NCBI GenBank assembly: GCA_023395555.1
Contig: JAEWYQ010000046.1
Span: 1 to 64,000, forward strand
Reading direction: 5' to 3'
From: Bacillota bacterium
Lineage (GTDB): Bacteria > Bacillota > Clostridia > Lachnospirales > Lachnospiraceae
DNA length: 64,000 nucleotides
Part shown: positions 51,492-61,310 of the stretch, in pieces
How positions within the stretch are numbered: position 1 is the first letter of the stretch
Layout of the letters: each line of letters begins with the position of its first letter
The notes under the pieces: model-generated
Database searches by the model: none
Told to the model about the DNA's origin: nothing
Seen by the model: the letters and a program-made list of their open reading frames with translations, nothing else
Program-made: the position numbers and the translations under genes

Positions 51492-54400
51492 TCATTCCCC
51501 AAATATCTCATCCTTTATCTCCTGCGCCGGCTTCTTCGCCAGATTACGGTAGGTATGCCCCGGCAGCCTGCTGTCAAAGCCGCAGGCAGAACGGTATTCG
51601 CAGTAATCACAGGCTGTTTGCTTATCGCTGCGATAAGGATTCAACCTGGTATCACCACCGAGAATCTGTTCACTGTCCCCGGCCAGCTTCCCATTTACAT
51701 AGTCAACCAGCGCTTCCATCTGCTTCCGGCTTGCCGCAGAGGAGCGTTTTGCCAGCTCTCCCTCTTTGTTGGTCTCCGCAGGGATAATCTCTGATTTTAC
51801 ACCGGCCCGAAGGGTATCGTCCGGGCCGGCCAGCTTCTGATCCATCAAAGCAAGCACATGCCTGTCGGAATTCACCAGACCGTTCATTCTGAGGCTCTTA
51901 TAGATTTCCTCCTCTACTTGATCCGACTTTGCGACAATGGGGTCATCGATATGGTAGTAGAAAATACCTGATGGGATAATCTCCTTCCCCTGATACCGTT
52001 TGGTCAGATAATCCAGGGCCGCACTCAAATACACGGATAATTGCTGCTGGAGTCCGTAATAAATGCGCCCGATGTCGAAGAAGGTGTTCCCCGATTTGTA
52101 ATCAACTACCCGTACATAGACCCTATCCTCCTCCTCGTATAAATCAAGACGGTCAATTCTGCCCGTCAAGGTCAGCGCCGAGGAAGGAATATGGTAAAAG
52201 GGCATCTCATAGCCCGCCGGTTCAAAGGCTCCCTGGCGAATCTGGTTGCACAGGGCCCAGAGGGTCCTGACGGTAATGCGTTCCATACGGGTAACAAGAT
52301 ACTCATTCCGTTTCGAGCTGCGCAGGAAGGAATTCTCATATTCCTCCACAGCCTTTCGCACACTTTCTACCGCCCATTCCTCCCGCACCTCCTCCGGGAT
52401 GGTATGCCAGGAATATTCGGATATGTCCAGCCTTTTAGAAAAATCGTCAATGGCATTATGAAAGATATTGCCGATATCCGGGATCGCCAGCTTGTACTCC
52501 CGGCGCTCCTCCAGCTCCAATCCATAGCTCATAAAATGGGCAAAGGCACAGCCCGCATAGCGCTCCAGTCTGGTCACGCTGCCCCGTAGCTCCCTGCCGT
52601 ACAAAAGTCTTGCCGCCTCCCTGGAAATGCCCCTTTCTTCATTAATGTAGAAAGCACCCCGGACTAACTGGCTGAGAATCGGCTTCTTCTCCTCCCGGGA
52701 GCAATAATAATGGTACAGCTCCTTCCACAGCACCGGGGGTTCCTTCTGATGAAATTCCCGAAGTCCCTGCATCAGGCAGGCAAGTCCTTCCTCCCGCAGG
52801 CTGTGCTCCAGATCCTGACTCTCCTCCTCTTCGTCCCTTATGCGCAGACGCGGGAAGAGCTGCATCAATTTGCCCACCAAAAAGGATGGATTCACGGACT
52901 TCCCCTCATCGTTCACCTTGTGATAGGTAAGATACAGCCTGTCCCTTGGCTTGGTCATATTCAGATAGACATAGAACTGTTCCGTAAATGCCTGCTGGCG
53001 TTTTGTGGGGGCCATCTCAAAGTTGTTATTTATCAACAGCTCCCGCTCCAAATCGGAGAAAATTCCACCGGTTGAAATCGGCTTGGGGATAACCCCTTCA
53101 TTTACCCCCACAAAGAACAGCACCTTGATATCCTTCAGTCTGGTCCGCTCCGTATCACCCACGACCACCTCGTCCACTCCGGGGGGAATTAATCCCACCT
53201 TCACCTCTACAAAGCCGGTATCCAGTATCTCCCCAAACTCCTTCAAGGTCACGTGCTCCGTTCCGAGAAGCAGCACCATCTGGTCATATAAATCCATAAT
53301 AATCTTGTAAACCTGCTGAAATTCTTTTGCAATCAGCGGCTGGTTATGCTTTTCAAAGAAGCTGACGTATTTCTCCAGCTTTTGCTCCACCTCAAGACGG
53401 ACCCCCAGCTCATAGAGGGCCTGGGTATAATCCCTCAAGGTCTTCTCCTTATCCTTAAGCACCTCATGAACCGGCTGGAGCAATTCGACGATTCTGCTGC
53501 GGATTCCATTCACCCGTTCCAGGTCAATTGCCTCCCTGCTGCGGTAGCTTCTGACAAAGGGCTCCGACCAGCGTTTATTGCCCCGAATCCCCGTGGCCAG
53601 AAGATAATTCTCCAGCAGATCAATATCACCGGTATCAATATCCGTAAGGCCTGTCCTAAGGAAACGCAGTATTCCTTCATAGCTGTAATCCTCACTCATA
53701 ATTGCCACCACAGAGCGAAGCAGCTCGACGAAGGGATTCGTCAGAATATCCTTCTTATAATCAATAAAGCATGGGATTCCAGCCAGGGCGAAGCTCCTTC
53801 CCGCAATTCTTCCGTATTCCGGGACATTTCCGCAGACCACGGCAATATCCTGGTAACGGTATTCTTTCTCCCTTACCAGCCGTTTGATTTCTCTTGTGAC
53901 AAAATCAATCTCTTTGCCGGCATCCTTCGCCGCATGAATCGAGATCTCCTCCTGCTCCTTCTCATACGGCTCCCAGGGAAAACGGAACAAATTATGCTCC
54001 AGAGAGGCCAGGGCCGGGGAGTTCAGAAACCGGTAGGGCACCCTTCGCTTTCCTTTCCTCGAATATACCAGGGGCTTTAATTCTATGAAAGCCGTCTCGG
54101 CAGCAATCTTCTCCTCGTATGCCAAGCCCCCTGTATCAGCTATGACGGCTTCCTCCGCATATACAGGGGGATCAATCTCCACCTTCTCTTCCTCTGCCAG
54201 GCTGTACAGCTTTTGTATTGTCTTCCTGCTAAGCCCAAAGAGCTGATGTTCCTTCACCTCTTCCTGAATATTCTCCCCCGGATCAATGGTTACGGTCACC
54301 ATCACCTTCCTGGCATAGCGCAGCAGCTTGCGCAGAATCTGATACTGGCAGGGCGTGAAGCCGGTAAATCCGTCCAGGCAGATTACGGTTCCCTTCACCC

Positions 54401-54977
54401 ACTGGGAATAATCAATGGCATCATTTAATACCACCAGCAATTCCTCGGCAGTAATATAACGTTCCTTCATAAAGGTACGGAAACCCTCATAGATCGTCAG
54501 CAAATCCTTCAGCTTCGCCTGCAGCACCGGCTTCCTCCGGGATACCTCCTGCATCCGCTCAAAATCCTCCGGCCCGATATTATACTGGTAGAGCTCGGAC
54601 AATACGGATTTCAGCTCTCCGATGAACCCCGGCCTCCTGACATTGGAGCCAAAGAGAATTAACTCCTTTTTCTTCTCAGCCGCCACCTTCCGCAGCACCA
54701 TGCTCTTTCCCGTATCCTCCAGCACCGGGGCGTCATATCCCCCCACCTCATCAAAAATCCGGTAAGCAAAGCGTAAAAAGCTAAGGATATCCACATTCAT
54801 AACACCGTGTTCCGGATGCATGGCAACGATATCCTTCTGAGTCTGCAAAGTGAACTGTTCCGGCACAATCACCAGATAATTGGTATCCGGATGCTTCCTG
54901 GATACCCGGATCACTTCGCGGTATAATTGATAGGATTTGCCGGAACCGGCGCTTCCCAGAAATAATTGTAAGGACAT
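51492..54977 (-). CDS. addB: ATP-dependent helicase/nuclease subunit B
   Basis: A 1161-residue partner of AddA. The N-terminal LGSAGSGKSYQLYREV is a working Walker A; the middle is an inactivated helicase fold that scans for Chi; the C-terminal nuclease has VRVVDYKSGNTFFD near residue 965. Cysteines for the structural 4Fe-4S cluster are present: one in YAGCAFAHF and three in CDYCEYRSACGF near the C-terminus. The ATG follows GGAGGGG. With AddA it forms the recombination nuclease. The gene for a secreted protein starts 43 bases after its stop codon, before addA. Confidence 0.95.
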   Translation of the reverse strand: MSLQLFLGSAGSGKSYQLYREVIRVSRKHPDTNYLVIVPEQFTLQTQKDIVAMHPEHGVMNVDILSFLRFAYRIFDEVGGYDAPVLEDTGKSMVLRKVAAEKKKELILFGSNVRRPGFIGELKSVLSELYQYNIGPEDFERMQEVSRRKPVLQAKLKDLLTIYEGFRTFMKERYITAEELLVVLNDAIDYSQWVKGTVICLDGFTGFTPCQYQILRKLLRYARKVMVTVTIDPGENIQEEVKEHQLFGLSRKTIQKLYSLAEEEKVEIDPPVYAEEAVIADTGGLAYEEKIAAETAFIELKPLVYSRKGKRRVPYRFLNSPALASLEHNLFRFPWEPYEKEQEEISIHAAKDAGKEIDFVTREIKRLVREKEYRYQDIAVVCGNVPEYGRIAGRSFALAGIPCFIDYKKDILTNPFVELLRSVVAIMSEDYSYEGILRFLRTGLTDIDTGDIDLLENYLLATGIRGNKRWSEPFVRSYRSREAIDLERVNGIRSRIVELLQPVHEVLKDKEKTLRDYTQALYELGVRLEVEQKLEKYVSFFEKHNQPLIAKEFQQVYKIIMDLYDQMVLLLGTEHVTLKEFGEILDTGFVEVKVGLIPPGVDEVVVGDTERTRLKDIKVLFFVGVNEGVIPKPISTGGIFSDLERELLINNNFEMAPTKRQQAFTEQFYVYLNMTKPRDRLYLTYHKVNDEGKSVNPSFLVGKLMQLFPRLRIRDEEEESQDLEHSLREEGLACLMQGLREFHQKEPPVLWKELYHYYCSREEKKPILSQLVRGAFYINEERGISREAARLLYGRELRGSVTRLERYAGCAFAHFMSYGLELEERREYKLAIPDIGNIFHNAIDDFSKRLDISEYSWHTIPEEVREEWAVESVRKAVEEYENSFLRSSKRNEYLVTRMERITVRTLWALCNQIRQGAFEPAGYEMPFYHIPSSALTLTGRIDRLDLYEEEDRVYVRVVDYKSGNTFFDIGRIYYGLQQQLSVYLSAALDYLTKRYQGKEIIPSGIFYYHIDDPIVAKSDQVEEEIYKSLRMNGLVNSDRHVLALMDQKLAGPDDTLRAGVKSEIIPAETNKEGELAKRSSAASRKQMEALVDYVNGKLAGDSEQILGGDTRLNPYRSDKQTACDYCEYRSACGFDSRLPGHTYRNLAKKPAQEIKDEIFGE

Positions 54978-55111
54978 AACCCCTCCATTCTGCCATTCCC
55001 TGGTTTGAAGAACTTATCTATGAAATAAAATAACTCTGCATAAAATAGAAACAGGTTTAATAATATATAGTAAGATTAAGACATGAAGCAAATCATGCCC
55101 GGAGGTTAGAG

Positions 55112-55549
55112 ATGGCAAAGACGAAAATAGTCGTAATCCAATTAAAAGAAATCATATATACGGTAATTTTTGCGGCGCTCGGTATTCTTCTGATTCTACT
55201 TCTCATATTTATGTTCAAGCCCGACAAAGATAAGGAAGCTTCCTCTACAGAGACCGGTCTGTATACCGCAGGCGTTTACACCTCCTCCATAGCCTTAAAT
55301 GACACCACGCTGAACCTGGAGGTGGTAGTGGATAAAGACCACATAAACTTTGTAGGCATCAAAAATATTGATGAAGCAATCGCTACTATGTATCCCCTGG
55401 TAGAGCCTTCCCTGGACGCAATCGCGACACAGCTTTACAATGACATTCCCATTGACCGGGTCGAGATTATGGAGGACAAAAAATTCACTCAGCAGCTTTT
55501 AATCGATGCCATTAAGCTTGCCCTGGAAAAGGCGGAACGAAAAGAATAG
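55112..55549 (+). CDS. Small membrane-anchored protein of unknown function
   Basis: A 145-residue protein not recognised as a named family. One transmembrane helix (about residues 13-35) follows a short basic N-terminus, so residues 40-145 would be outside the membrane. The outer part starts with a Ser/Thr/Glu linker and then a strand-rich unit beginning TAGVYTSSIALND, with a final helix ending KLALEKAERKE; its layout is a little like FMN-binding domains, but the flavin threonine motif is not clear. GGAGG precedes the ATG. It is divergent from addB (about 134 bases) and is followed by a long hairpin. Confidence 0.7.
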   Translation: MAKTKIVVIQLKEIIYTVIFAALGILLILLLIFMFKPDKDKEASSTETGLYTAGVYTSSIALNDTTLNLEVVVDKDHINFVGIKNIDEAIATMYPLVEPSLDAIATQLYNDIPIDRVEIMEDKKFTQQLLIDAIKLALEKAERKE

Positions 55550-55562
55550 TATAAATTATACA

Positions 55563-55633
55563 GGATGCTGTAAAGCTTAGTATTTCCGTGTTGCCGCAGG
55601 GAAACACCGTCAGCTTAACGGCATCCTTTCATA
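55563..55633 (+). terminator. Long hairpin after the small membrane protein gene
   Basis: GGATGCTGTAAAGCT (55563-55577) and AGCTTAACGGCATCC (55615-55629) pair over 15 positions with one G-U and one A-A mismatch, and TTTCC/GGAAA forms an inner stem. TTTCAT follows. It is probably the terminator of the plus-strand gene, with a poor T-run. The same sequence on the minus strand would end a possible short transcript from the promoter-like site at 55706-55734. Confidence 0.5.
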
Positions 55634-55705
55634 TTGTCGGTAATGTACGCTGCCAGCAATGTATACCCTGTCACTCATTTATACATTACCATCTATGTAT
55701 ATTCC

Positions 55706-55734
55706 AGTATACCATAGGGATTGATCTATTCCAA
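55706..55734 (-). promoter_or_regulatory. Promoter-like site without an obvious gene
   Basis: On the minus strand TTGGAA (55729-55734), 17 bases and TATACT (55706-55711) look like a sigma-A promoter. It lies after the end of the EAL-HDOD gene and points away from it into 140 bases with no reading frame, which hold a GGTAATGTA/TACATTACC dyad (55639-55690) and the hairpin at 55563-55629. A small RNA is possible; chance is also possible. Confidence 0.35.
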
Positions 55735-55786
55735 CCCGCTTTTTGATAGAAAAATTAATTTAGCTGCACCAGCGAACTTTAGAAAA

Positions 55787-56995
55787 CTATACGTAAATAT
55801 CCATAATTCTTGAGGCCCATTGGATTGCTGATAAATATCCGTCCGTTAAGCATTCCGGATTCACATGAATCTCCCTGGCATATTCCTCTACCCGATTCCA
55901 ATCACCCTGCTCGTACGCCTGCAATAACATACACATTGGTTTGAAAACACCGGTCCCATGTACAAGCGCATCAATAATATCCTCTGAAATTGCCAATTCT
56001 TTCATTGCTTCCTCCATGGAGCAATCTAATATCACATCCAGCATACTGAATAAACACAGCATGGATACTTCCTCTTTTCGCTGTCTTAAAGAACTTCGTT
56101 CAGCCACATATTCACAAAACTTAGATCGTACCAAGGATAACCGGAATACCTCATCCGGCTTATCGCCTGACATATCCTGGAGCATAAGCACACTGATCCA
56201 TCGTTCCATTTCCCGTGCTCCCATGCGGACCAATGCATTTCTTATGGAACTATAATTGCTGGCTTCATTTTTGTGACTGATGGCATATAACACTTTATAA
56301 GACAAATTCACGTCCGACTCTATGATAGCTGTGATTTTCTCATAGCAAAAATCCTCTTTTTTCAATTCACTTAATATTTGCGAGTATACTGCTTTCGAAG
56401 ATCTTTTTGTATTGGATCCCTTCGCCACAATATTGGGCTTGCTGAAAAAATAACCTTGAAACAATTGAAATCCCATGGCTTTGGCTTGCTGGTATTCCTC
56501 TTCTGTTTCAATTTTTTCTGCTAATAATATTTTCTTATTTTTTGCTGCCTTCACTTCCTTATACAAGGTATCCAGGGGAGTCTGCATAATATCGTATTTG
56601 ATAATATCTGCTATGGAAACCACCGGACAGGTGAAAAAATCATCTTCAAAATCATCAAGAGCGATTCTATACCCTTTGTTATGCAATTCTTCCACTCGCT
56701 TTAAAAGAAAACTATCCCTTTTTACAGTTTCAAGAACCTCTATCACCAGGGTATCGGGATTGATCAGCTCTATCATATCCGACATTATGAATTCATAATC
56801 AAAATTTACAAATGCTTTTGCTGACCCGACCACCTTATCTATGCCCAGCTCAAATAATCCTCCCAATACCACCGCCGTAGCAGAAATAGAGGATGCATTT
56901 GAAAAAGAATTCGACTCGGCACTTGCTCTGAAGAGCAATTCGTATCCATATATTCTTAAGTTTTTATCAAAAATCGGCTGCCTCGCTATAAACAT
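55787..56995 (-). CDS. EAL-like and HDOD domain signalling protein
   Basis: A 402-residue cytoplasmic protein of the YuxH type. Residues 1-200 resemble an EAL domain, starting MFIARQPIFDKNLRIYGYEL, but the EAL tripeptide region reads ELLFR and other metal ligands are sparse, so c-di-GMP breakdown is unlikely and binding or a structural role is more probable. Residues 205-400 are an HDOD domain, with SYKVLYAISHKNEASNYSSI and an RMGAREMERWISVLML helix. Such proteins link second-messenger signalling to motility or surface behaviour. The gene lies 42 bases after a chemoreceptor gene and is probably co-transcribed with it. Confidence 0.85.
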   Translation of the reverse strand: MFIARQPIFDKNLRIYGYELLFRASAESNSFSNASSISATAVVLGGLFELGIDKVVGSAKAFVNFDYEFIMSDMIELINPDTLVIEVLETVKRDSFLLKRVEELHNKGYRIALDDFEDDFFTCPVVSIADIIKYDIMQTPLDTLYKEVKAAKNKKILLAEKIETEEEYQQAKAMGFQLFQGYFFSKPNIVAKGSNTKRSSKAVYSQILSELKKEDFCYEKITAIIESDVNLSYKVLYAISHKNEASNYSSIRNALVRMGAREMERWISVLMLQDMSGDKPDEVFRLSLVRSKFCEYVAERSSLRQRKEEVSMLCLFSMLDVILDCSMEEAMKELAISEDIIDALVHGTGVFKPMCMLLQAYEQGDWNRVEEYAREIHVNPECLTDGYLSAIQWASRIMDIYV

Positions 56996-57037
56996 CTTTT
57001 TTCTCCTGCTGCTAAGTCTGCTCCGGATGACATGATC

Positions 57038-59041
57038 TCATACCTTAAATTTCTTAATCATGTCATGCAGATGATCCGCACTAACTTTGACAGTATCTGT
57101 TTCCTGTTTTATCTCATTGGCCTTATCCTTTATCATGGAGACTTTGTATGCCATATCTGTCGTTTCTCCGGACCCGGTTTCTGTGGCTCTGGCGATTCCA
57201 TGAATTCCTTCCGATACCGTCTTTATGGATGCCAGCAGTTCCTGAGAGGTTGCACTTAACTCCATGGCCCAGTCATTGATGGATTGAGCATCCTGGTCAT
57301 AGTTATCTCCCACCAGAATGGAATCCTTATAGCTGTCCACTACTTTCGTCTCAATATACTGCAGCATTCTCCTTGAGTTTCCGGACAGGCTCTCCACCGC
57401 TTCCAATATGATTTCCAGCGTATCCTGTATTTCTACCACCGTTTTTTTAGAGTGGTCCGCCAGCTTTCGTATCTCATCTGCAACAACAGAAAAACCCTTT
57501 CCGGCTTCACCGGCTCTGGCCGATTCAATGGTTGCATTGAGAGCCAGCAGATTGGTCTGTGCGGAAATTTGCAAAATAACCTCGGACAAGGTCTTAATTC
57601 TATCGACCTCCTGGGCTTTTTTCAGCGCCTCGTCCATTCCTTTCTTAATAAGCAGACGGGTCTGGTCAGCCTCGGTCTGATGCTCAAGAGAACTATGCTT
57701 CAGAGCCACTGCCTTTTTGCTGATTTCACTGGCGGATAACGCTCCTTCCTGGGCTTTAATCGCAACTATTTCCACTGCGTTTTCAATCTCATTGGAGGTT
57801 GCGGTAATCTCTTCGGTGGTTGAGGCTGTTTCCTCCATTCCCGCGGACAATTCCTGCACTGTCGCCGCCGCGCCTTCCAGCTCGTTTGTGAGAGCCGTTA
57901 TATTTTGATGTGATTTATGTATGGAACCATTCACCGTATTGGTTTCCGAGATGATTTCCTTTACCATATCATGAATATTCTCAATAAACAAATTAAAATA
58001 GCCTGTCATTTCTCCTATCTCATCCTTCGTTGAGACAGTAACCCTTTTTGTCAAATCACCGTTCCCCTCTGAAATATCTTTCAGCATCGCGGTAACGGCT
58101 TTGATTTTTTGGATAATCATAGCCTTAAACATATAAATCAGACTCAGACCAATGATAATCCCCAGAATTGCCATGACGATACCCTGATTGATGGTTAGTC
58201 TCTTAATCAGTTCATTTGCCAGATCAAATTTCTGACCTACAAAAAGCATGCCGCTGCTTTTTCCTGTCACATCAATAATGGGTAAATAGACACTGAAATA
58301 CTTGGTTCCATCAATGGTCTCTTTTCCATAATAAGCCTCTCCATTGTCCAGTGTTGTACTAATAATGTCCTGATCTTCCACTTTCGTTCCGGTAATCCTC
58401 TCCCCGTTTTGATCTTTAATGGTGGTGGCGATCCTTTCATTACCGGAAAAAACACCTACCTCATAATCAAAGATCTCTTTTTGCTCTTCCACAAATTCAT
58501 TGTTGGAAAGAACATATCCTAAAGATACCGCCCCAATAATGCTGCCGTCCTTATCCTTCAGCGGCGCACCGGCCCGAACGGAATATTTGACGACGGCACC
58601 TTCCTCAATCCCTACGGATTCCTCTCCCTTCAAGGCTTTTTGAATATTAACCTGATTGGCAATGCTGTCTCCATATTTATTCGGCTCATGGGCCCGAAGG
58701 AACACAGTTCCTTCCTGATCCGTGATCACCAGATAATCCATATCAAAGGACAGAAGAGCCTGCTGCCCAAGCTCCAGCGCTTCTTCCCTGTCCTGATTTT
58801 GAAACACGTCTGCTAACGGGGAGGAACTCTCCATCCATTTTGCAGCATCCAATGCCTTTTGCTTCATCTCTTCAATGCTGTTATTCAGAACAATCGATTT
58901 ACTCTTTAATTTGCTTTCTATGTCCTGGGTAACAACATTATTTGCTGTAAAATAAATAATCATATAAGCCCCGGCAATAAAAATCGCAACAAATCCGATC
59001 ATAAATAAAGCAAACTTACTTAACAAACTGGTTTTTTTCAC
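57038..59041 (-). CDS. Methyl-accepting chemotaxis protein with Cache sensor
   Basis: A 667-residue chemoreceptor starting at GTG 59041 (AAGGAG eight bases upstream). TM1 covers about residues 10-32, a periplasmic-side Cache-type sensor about 35-275 (with [20 protein letters not shown]), TM2 about 280-305 ([18 protein letters not shown]), HAMP to about 360 and the signalling domain to the end. The kinase-contact hairpin tip is the part around [38 protein letters not shown] as known in the family; here it spans about residues 490-525. The C-terminus lacks a CheR pentapeptide. It feeds the CheA-CheY pathway, so the organism is probably motile. The ligand may be a small organic acid; this is a guess from Cache receptors in general. 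Confidence 0.93.
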   Translation of the reverse strand: MKKTSLLSKFALFMIGFVAIFIAGAYMIIYFTANNVVTQDIESKLKSKSIVLNNSIEEMKQKALDAAKWMESSSPLADVFQNQDREEALELGQQALLSFDMDYLVITDQEGTVFLRAHEPNKYGDSIANQVNIQKALKGEESVGIEEGAVVKYSVRAGAPLKDKDGSIIGAVSLGYVLSNNEFVEEQKEIFDYEVGVFSGNERIATTIKDQNGERITGTKVEDQDIISTTLDNGEAYYGKETIDGTKYFSVYLPIIDVTGKSSGMLFVGQKFDLANELIKRLTINQGIVMAILGIIIGLSLIYMFKAMIIQKIKAVTAMLKDISEGNGDLTKRVTVSTKDEIGEMTGYFNLFIENIHDMVKEIISETNTVNGSIHKSHQNITALTNELEGAAATVQELSAGMEETASTTEEITATSNEIENAVEIVAIKAQEGALSASEISKKAVALKHSSLEHQTEADQTRLLIKKGMDEALKKAQEVDRIKTLSEVILQISAQTNLLALNATIESARAGEAGKGFSVVADEIRKLADHSKKTVVEIQDTLEIILEAVESLSGNSRRMLQYIETKVVDSYKDSILVGDNYDQDAQSINDWAMELSATSQELLASIKTVSEGIHGIARATETGSGETTDMAYKVSMIKDKANEIKQETDTVKVSADHLHDMIKKFKV

Positions 59042-59160
59042 AGCAAGCTTCTCCTTTGAATTTAAATTCTGTATTTTATGTTAACCATTACTCTATATAT
59101 AGCCCATTATACCTATTTTTTCAATAGAACAATTGTTACCTTATATTTTCCCATTGCAGC

Positions 59161-59206
59161 AAAAAAGGTCTGGAATGCTCTGTTTATCCGGCATTCCAGA
59201 CCCTTT
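59161..59206 (-). terminator. Terminator of the XRE regulator gene
   Basis: GGTCTGGAATGC and GCATTCCAGACC form a perfect 12-bp stem around TCTGTTTATCCG. On the minus strand TTTTTT follows directly. It lies about 36 bases past the stop codon of the XRE/TPR regulator and separates it from the chemoreceptor gene. Confidence 0.9.
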
Positions 59207-59242
59207 AGCCTCTTCCTGCTGTTAAAGATGGGGATATGGCTA

Positions 59243-60178
59243 TTATACTTCAATCGTATAAGTTTTCTTAATTTTCTCAACCAATTCTTTCGGTATTCTT
59301 CTGTCACGCAGCATTACGCCAAACATCTCATATCTTGATAAGAAATACATATCTGCTGCTTTTTTTCTTACCAGCATTGCACACAACGCTTTGGTAAACC
59401 ACTCTAATCCAATTTCCTGATGTCCTTTTTGGTAATGGGCAAAGGCCAGATAGAAAAAAGTATGATGGGAACGAGATTGACAGCAAGTATCATATTCATA
59501 CTTATGTAATTTCATTCCTTCTTCAATCACTTTATCATTTTCACCCAAATAATAATATAAGGTCATTTTATTGATGCTGAGTGTTATGGCGATATGTAAA
59601 TATTTCTTGATTTTTTCCTTGCCTGATATGGCTTTTTCCGCTAAACAAATTACTTCTTTCGCTTTTTCTATCTCCCGGCTCATTTGAAAACAAGTAGAAA
59701 GAAGAATATAAAAATTGACTAAACACTTATTATTTGACTTGTTCTGTTCCATTTCTTCAATTAATTCTTGTATCGGGCCAACGGCTTCTGTAAATTCCAG
59801 ATCCTTTAGTACCTTGATACTTAGACGGTTCAGCTCACACTCATATTTCCACGGTTCCCTCTTAAAATCATCTAAAAGCACTGCTTCCTCATTTGCACAG
59901 GCTAATCGGTCTAATTCAGTTTCTCTTCTGTATTTTTCAAACCGATCCATTATCCCCTTGACCTCTATCGGTCTTTCACATTCCAGATATTCATAATACT
60001 CGAACAGATCCACACCCATCTTGTCGCCCAGCAAACTTACTACCGTAGCAGAGGGGGTCCGTTGATCTTTTTCTATCATATATAAATACTTTTCGCAGCA
60101 AATATTTTCCGACAATTCTTTTCGGCTCAATCCTGCCGCATTTCTGCATTTTTCAACCACGTTCCCAATCTGCTTCAT
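59243..60178 (-). CDS. XRE family regulator with TPR-like domain
   Basis: A 311-residue protein. Residues 6-60 are an XRE helix-turn-helix (VVEKCRNAAGLSRKELSENI), and the remaining 250 residues are helical repeats resembling the TPR part of Rgg/PlcR/NprR-type regulators (KCLVNFYILLSTCFQMSREI; FFYLAFAHYQKGHQEIGLEW). In that group the repeats bind small secreted peptides, but no peptide gene is seen next to it; a general cytoplasmic sensing role is also possible. Numerous cysteines occur in the repeats. It starts 22 bases after degV with AGGAG, so it belongs to the degV transcript, and ends at a strong terminator. Confidence 0.82.
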   Translation of the reverse strand: MKQIGNVVEKCRNAAGLSRKELSENICCEKYLYMIEKDQRTPSATVVSLLGDKMGVDLFEYYEYLECERPIEVKGIMDRFEKYRRETELDRLACANEEAVLLDDFKREPWKYECELNRLSIKVLKDLEFTEAVGPIQELIEEMEQNKSNNKCLVNFYILLSTCFQMSREIEKAKEVICLAEKAISGKEKIKKYLHIAITLSINKMTLYYYLGENDKVIEEGMKLHKYEYDTCCQSRSHHTFFYLAFAHYQKGHQEIGLEWFTKALCAMLVRKKAADMYFLSRYEMFGVMLRDRRIPKELVEKIKKTYTIEV

Positions 60179-60200
60179 CTTTTGCTCCTAATAGATCCTA

Positions 60201-61085
60201 TTACTCACATAAGTATCTTTTGTAGGGAGAAACCTCATTCTGGAATATAATCCCGATGATTCCGGGACCGGTGTGCGCTCCTATGGCACAGCCCACATAA
60301 TTGTCAATCATATTCCGGCAGCCATAGATTCGGAATAACTGCTCCTTCACCGCTTCCATCGTGGCAGCATCATCTCCATGCAAAATCCCTATGGTCTGGG
60401 TCTCAAGATCCTCTCCCCGCTCTCCTACGATCTCAATCAGGCGTTTTAAGGATTTCTGCCGGCCTCTCACTTTCTCGATGGATTCCAGGGCTCCATTGTC
60501 ATTGACATGAATAATCGGCTTGATATCCAAGAGGCCTCCGGCAATGGCCGATGTTCTGCTGAGTCTTCCTCCTTTTAGCAGATACTCCAGCGTACTTACG
60601 GTAAATACCTGTTCACAATGCTCGCAATGCCACTGTATCCCCTCAATGATCTCCTCCTTGGAGGCACCGTTCTTCTGCATCAGCAGAGCGTAATAGGTGG
60701 ATATACCAAAGCCCAGGGAGGCACATTTGGAATCAATAATTGTAATATCGAAATCCGGATACTTTTCCAGCAGTTCTCTTTTGGCCAGGTTGGCCGCATT
60801 AAAGGTCCCCGCAATTCCGGTGGAAAAGCAGATATAAATCACCTCATCCCCAGCTGCAGCATAGGGCTCAAAATTATCGTAGAACATCTGGGCATTGATA
60901 TGATAGGTCTTCACATCCTTGCCGCTTCTTAAGATATCGTAGAACTCCTCCGGCTGTATCGTCTCGCCGTCAAAATAATCCTTCTCATCGATCACCACGG
61001 GGGTGGGAATGACATGAAGGTGAAACCGTTCCTTTATCTGCCGTGTTATATCAGAAGCTGAATCTGTAATTATTTTCAATGCCAC
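60201..61085 (-). CDS. DegV family fatty-acid-binding protein
   Basis: A 294-residue DegV protein starting at GTG 61085, with GGAGG upstream. DegV/FakB proteins hold a fatty acid for the FakA kinase, which makes acyl phosphate for membrane lipids. The hallmarks are ITDSASDI at the start, the serine/threonine sites in CFSTGIAGTFNAA (about residues 88-100) and the GGRLSRTSA segment near 170, then VGCAIGAHTGPGIIGI at the end. No fakA is near. The upstream leader holds a perfect 14-bp palindrome just before the ribosome site and a 36-codon open frame. Confidence 0.9.
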   Translation of the reverse strand: MALKIITDSASDITRQIKERFHLHVIPTPVVIDEKDYFDGETIQPEEFYDILRSGKDVKTYHINAQMFYDNFEPYAAAGDEVIYICFSTGIAGTFNAANLAKRELLEKYPDFDITIIDSKCASLGFGISTYYALLMQKNGASKEEIIEGIQWHCEHCEQVFTVSTLEYLLKGGRLSRTSAIAGGLLDIKPIIHVNDNGALESIEKVRGRQKSLKRLIEIVGERGEDLETQTIGILHGDDAATMEAVKEQLFRIYGCRNMIDNYVGCAIGAHTGPGIIGIIFQNEVSPYKRYLCE

Positions 61086-61099
61086 TTCTTTTCCTCCTC

Positions 61100-61210
61100 T
61101 TAGTTGCGGATATCCGCAGTTGATATGATCCCCTTACTGCCCATCTCCTTTACCCTCCCCCGAAAGCCCTCTGTTTCCAGCAAAAGGACGGAAGCCGGTA
61201 TTTTAAGCAC
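61100..61210 (-). CDS. Possible 36-codon ORF in the degV leader
   Basis: A GTG-started frame of 36 codons ends 14 bases before the degV start codon. It would encode a peptide opening with VLKIPASVLLLETEGF and ending GSKGIISTADIRN. The residue mix looks protein-like, but there is no ribosome binding site before the GTG, and an internal ATG sits too close to an AGGAG. Its last codons contain the palindrome TGCGGATATCCGCA. It could be a leader peptide, the remnant of a gene, or chance. I do not recognise it. Confidence 0.2.
   Translation of the reverse strand: MLKIPASVLLLETEGFRGRVKEMGSKGIISTADIRN
61105..61118. promoter_or_regulatory. Perfect palindrome TGCGGATATCCGCA before degV
   Basis: A 14-bp perfect dyad without a loop lies immediately upstream of the degV ribosome binding site. 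Without a loop it would not make a stable RNA hairpin, so a protein-binding site is the more likely reading. No regulator is known to me for this exact sequence. Confidence 0.35.
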
Positions 61211-61310
61211 TTTTATAATAATATCATTTTTTCATCCGATTGAACACTGTTTTTGCTTTATCCTGTCATAATATTTTACATTACCTTGAAATAAAGTACT
61301 TTCTATTGTT

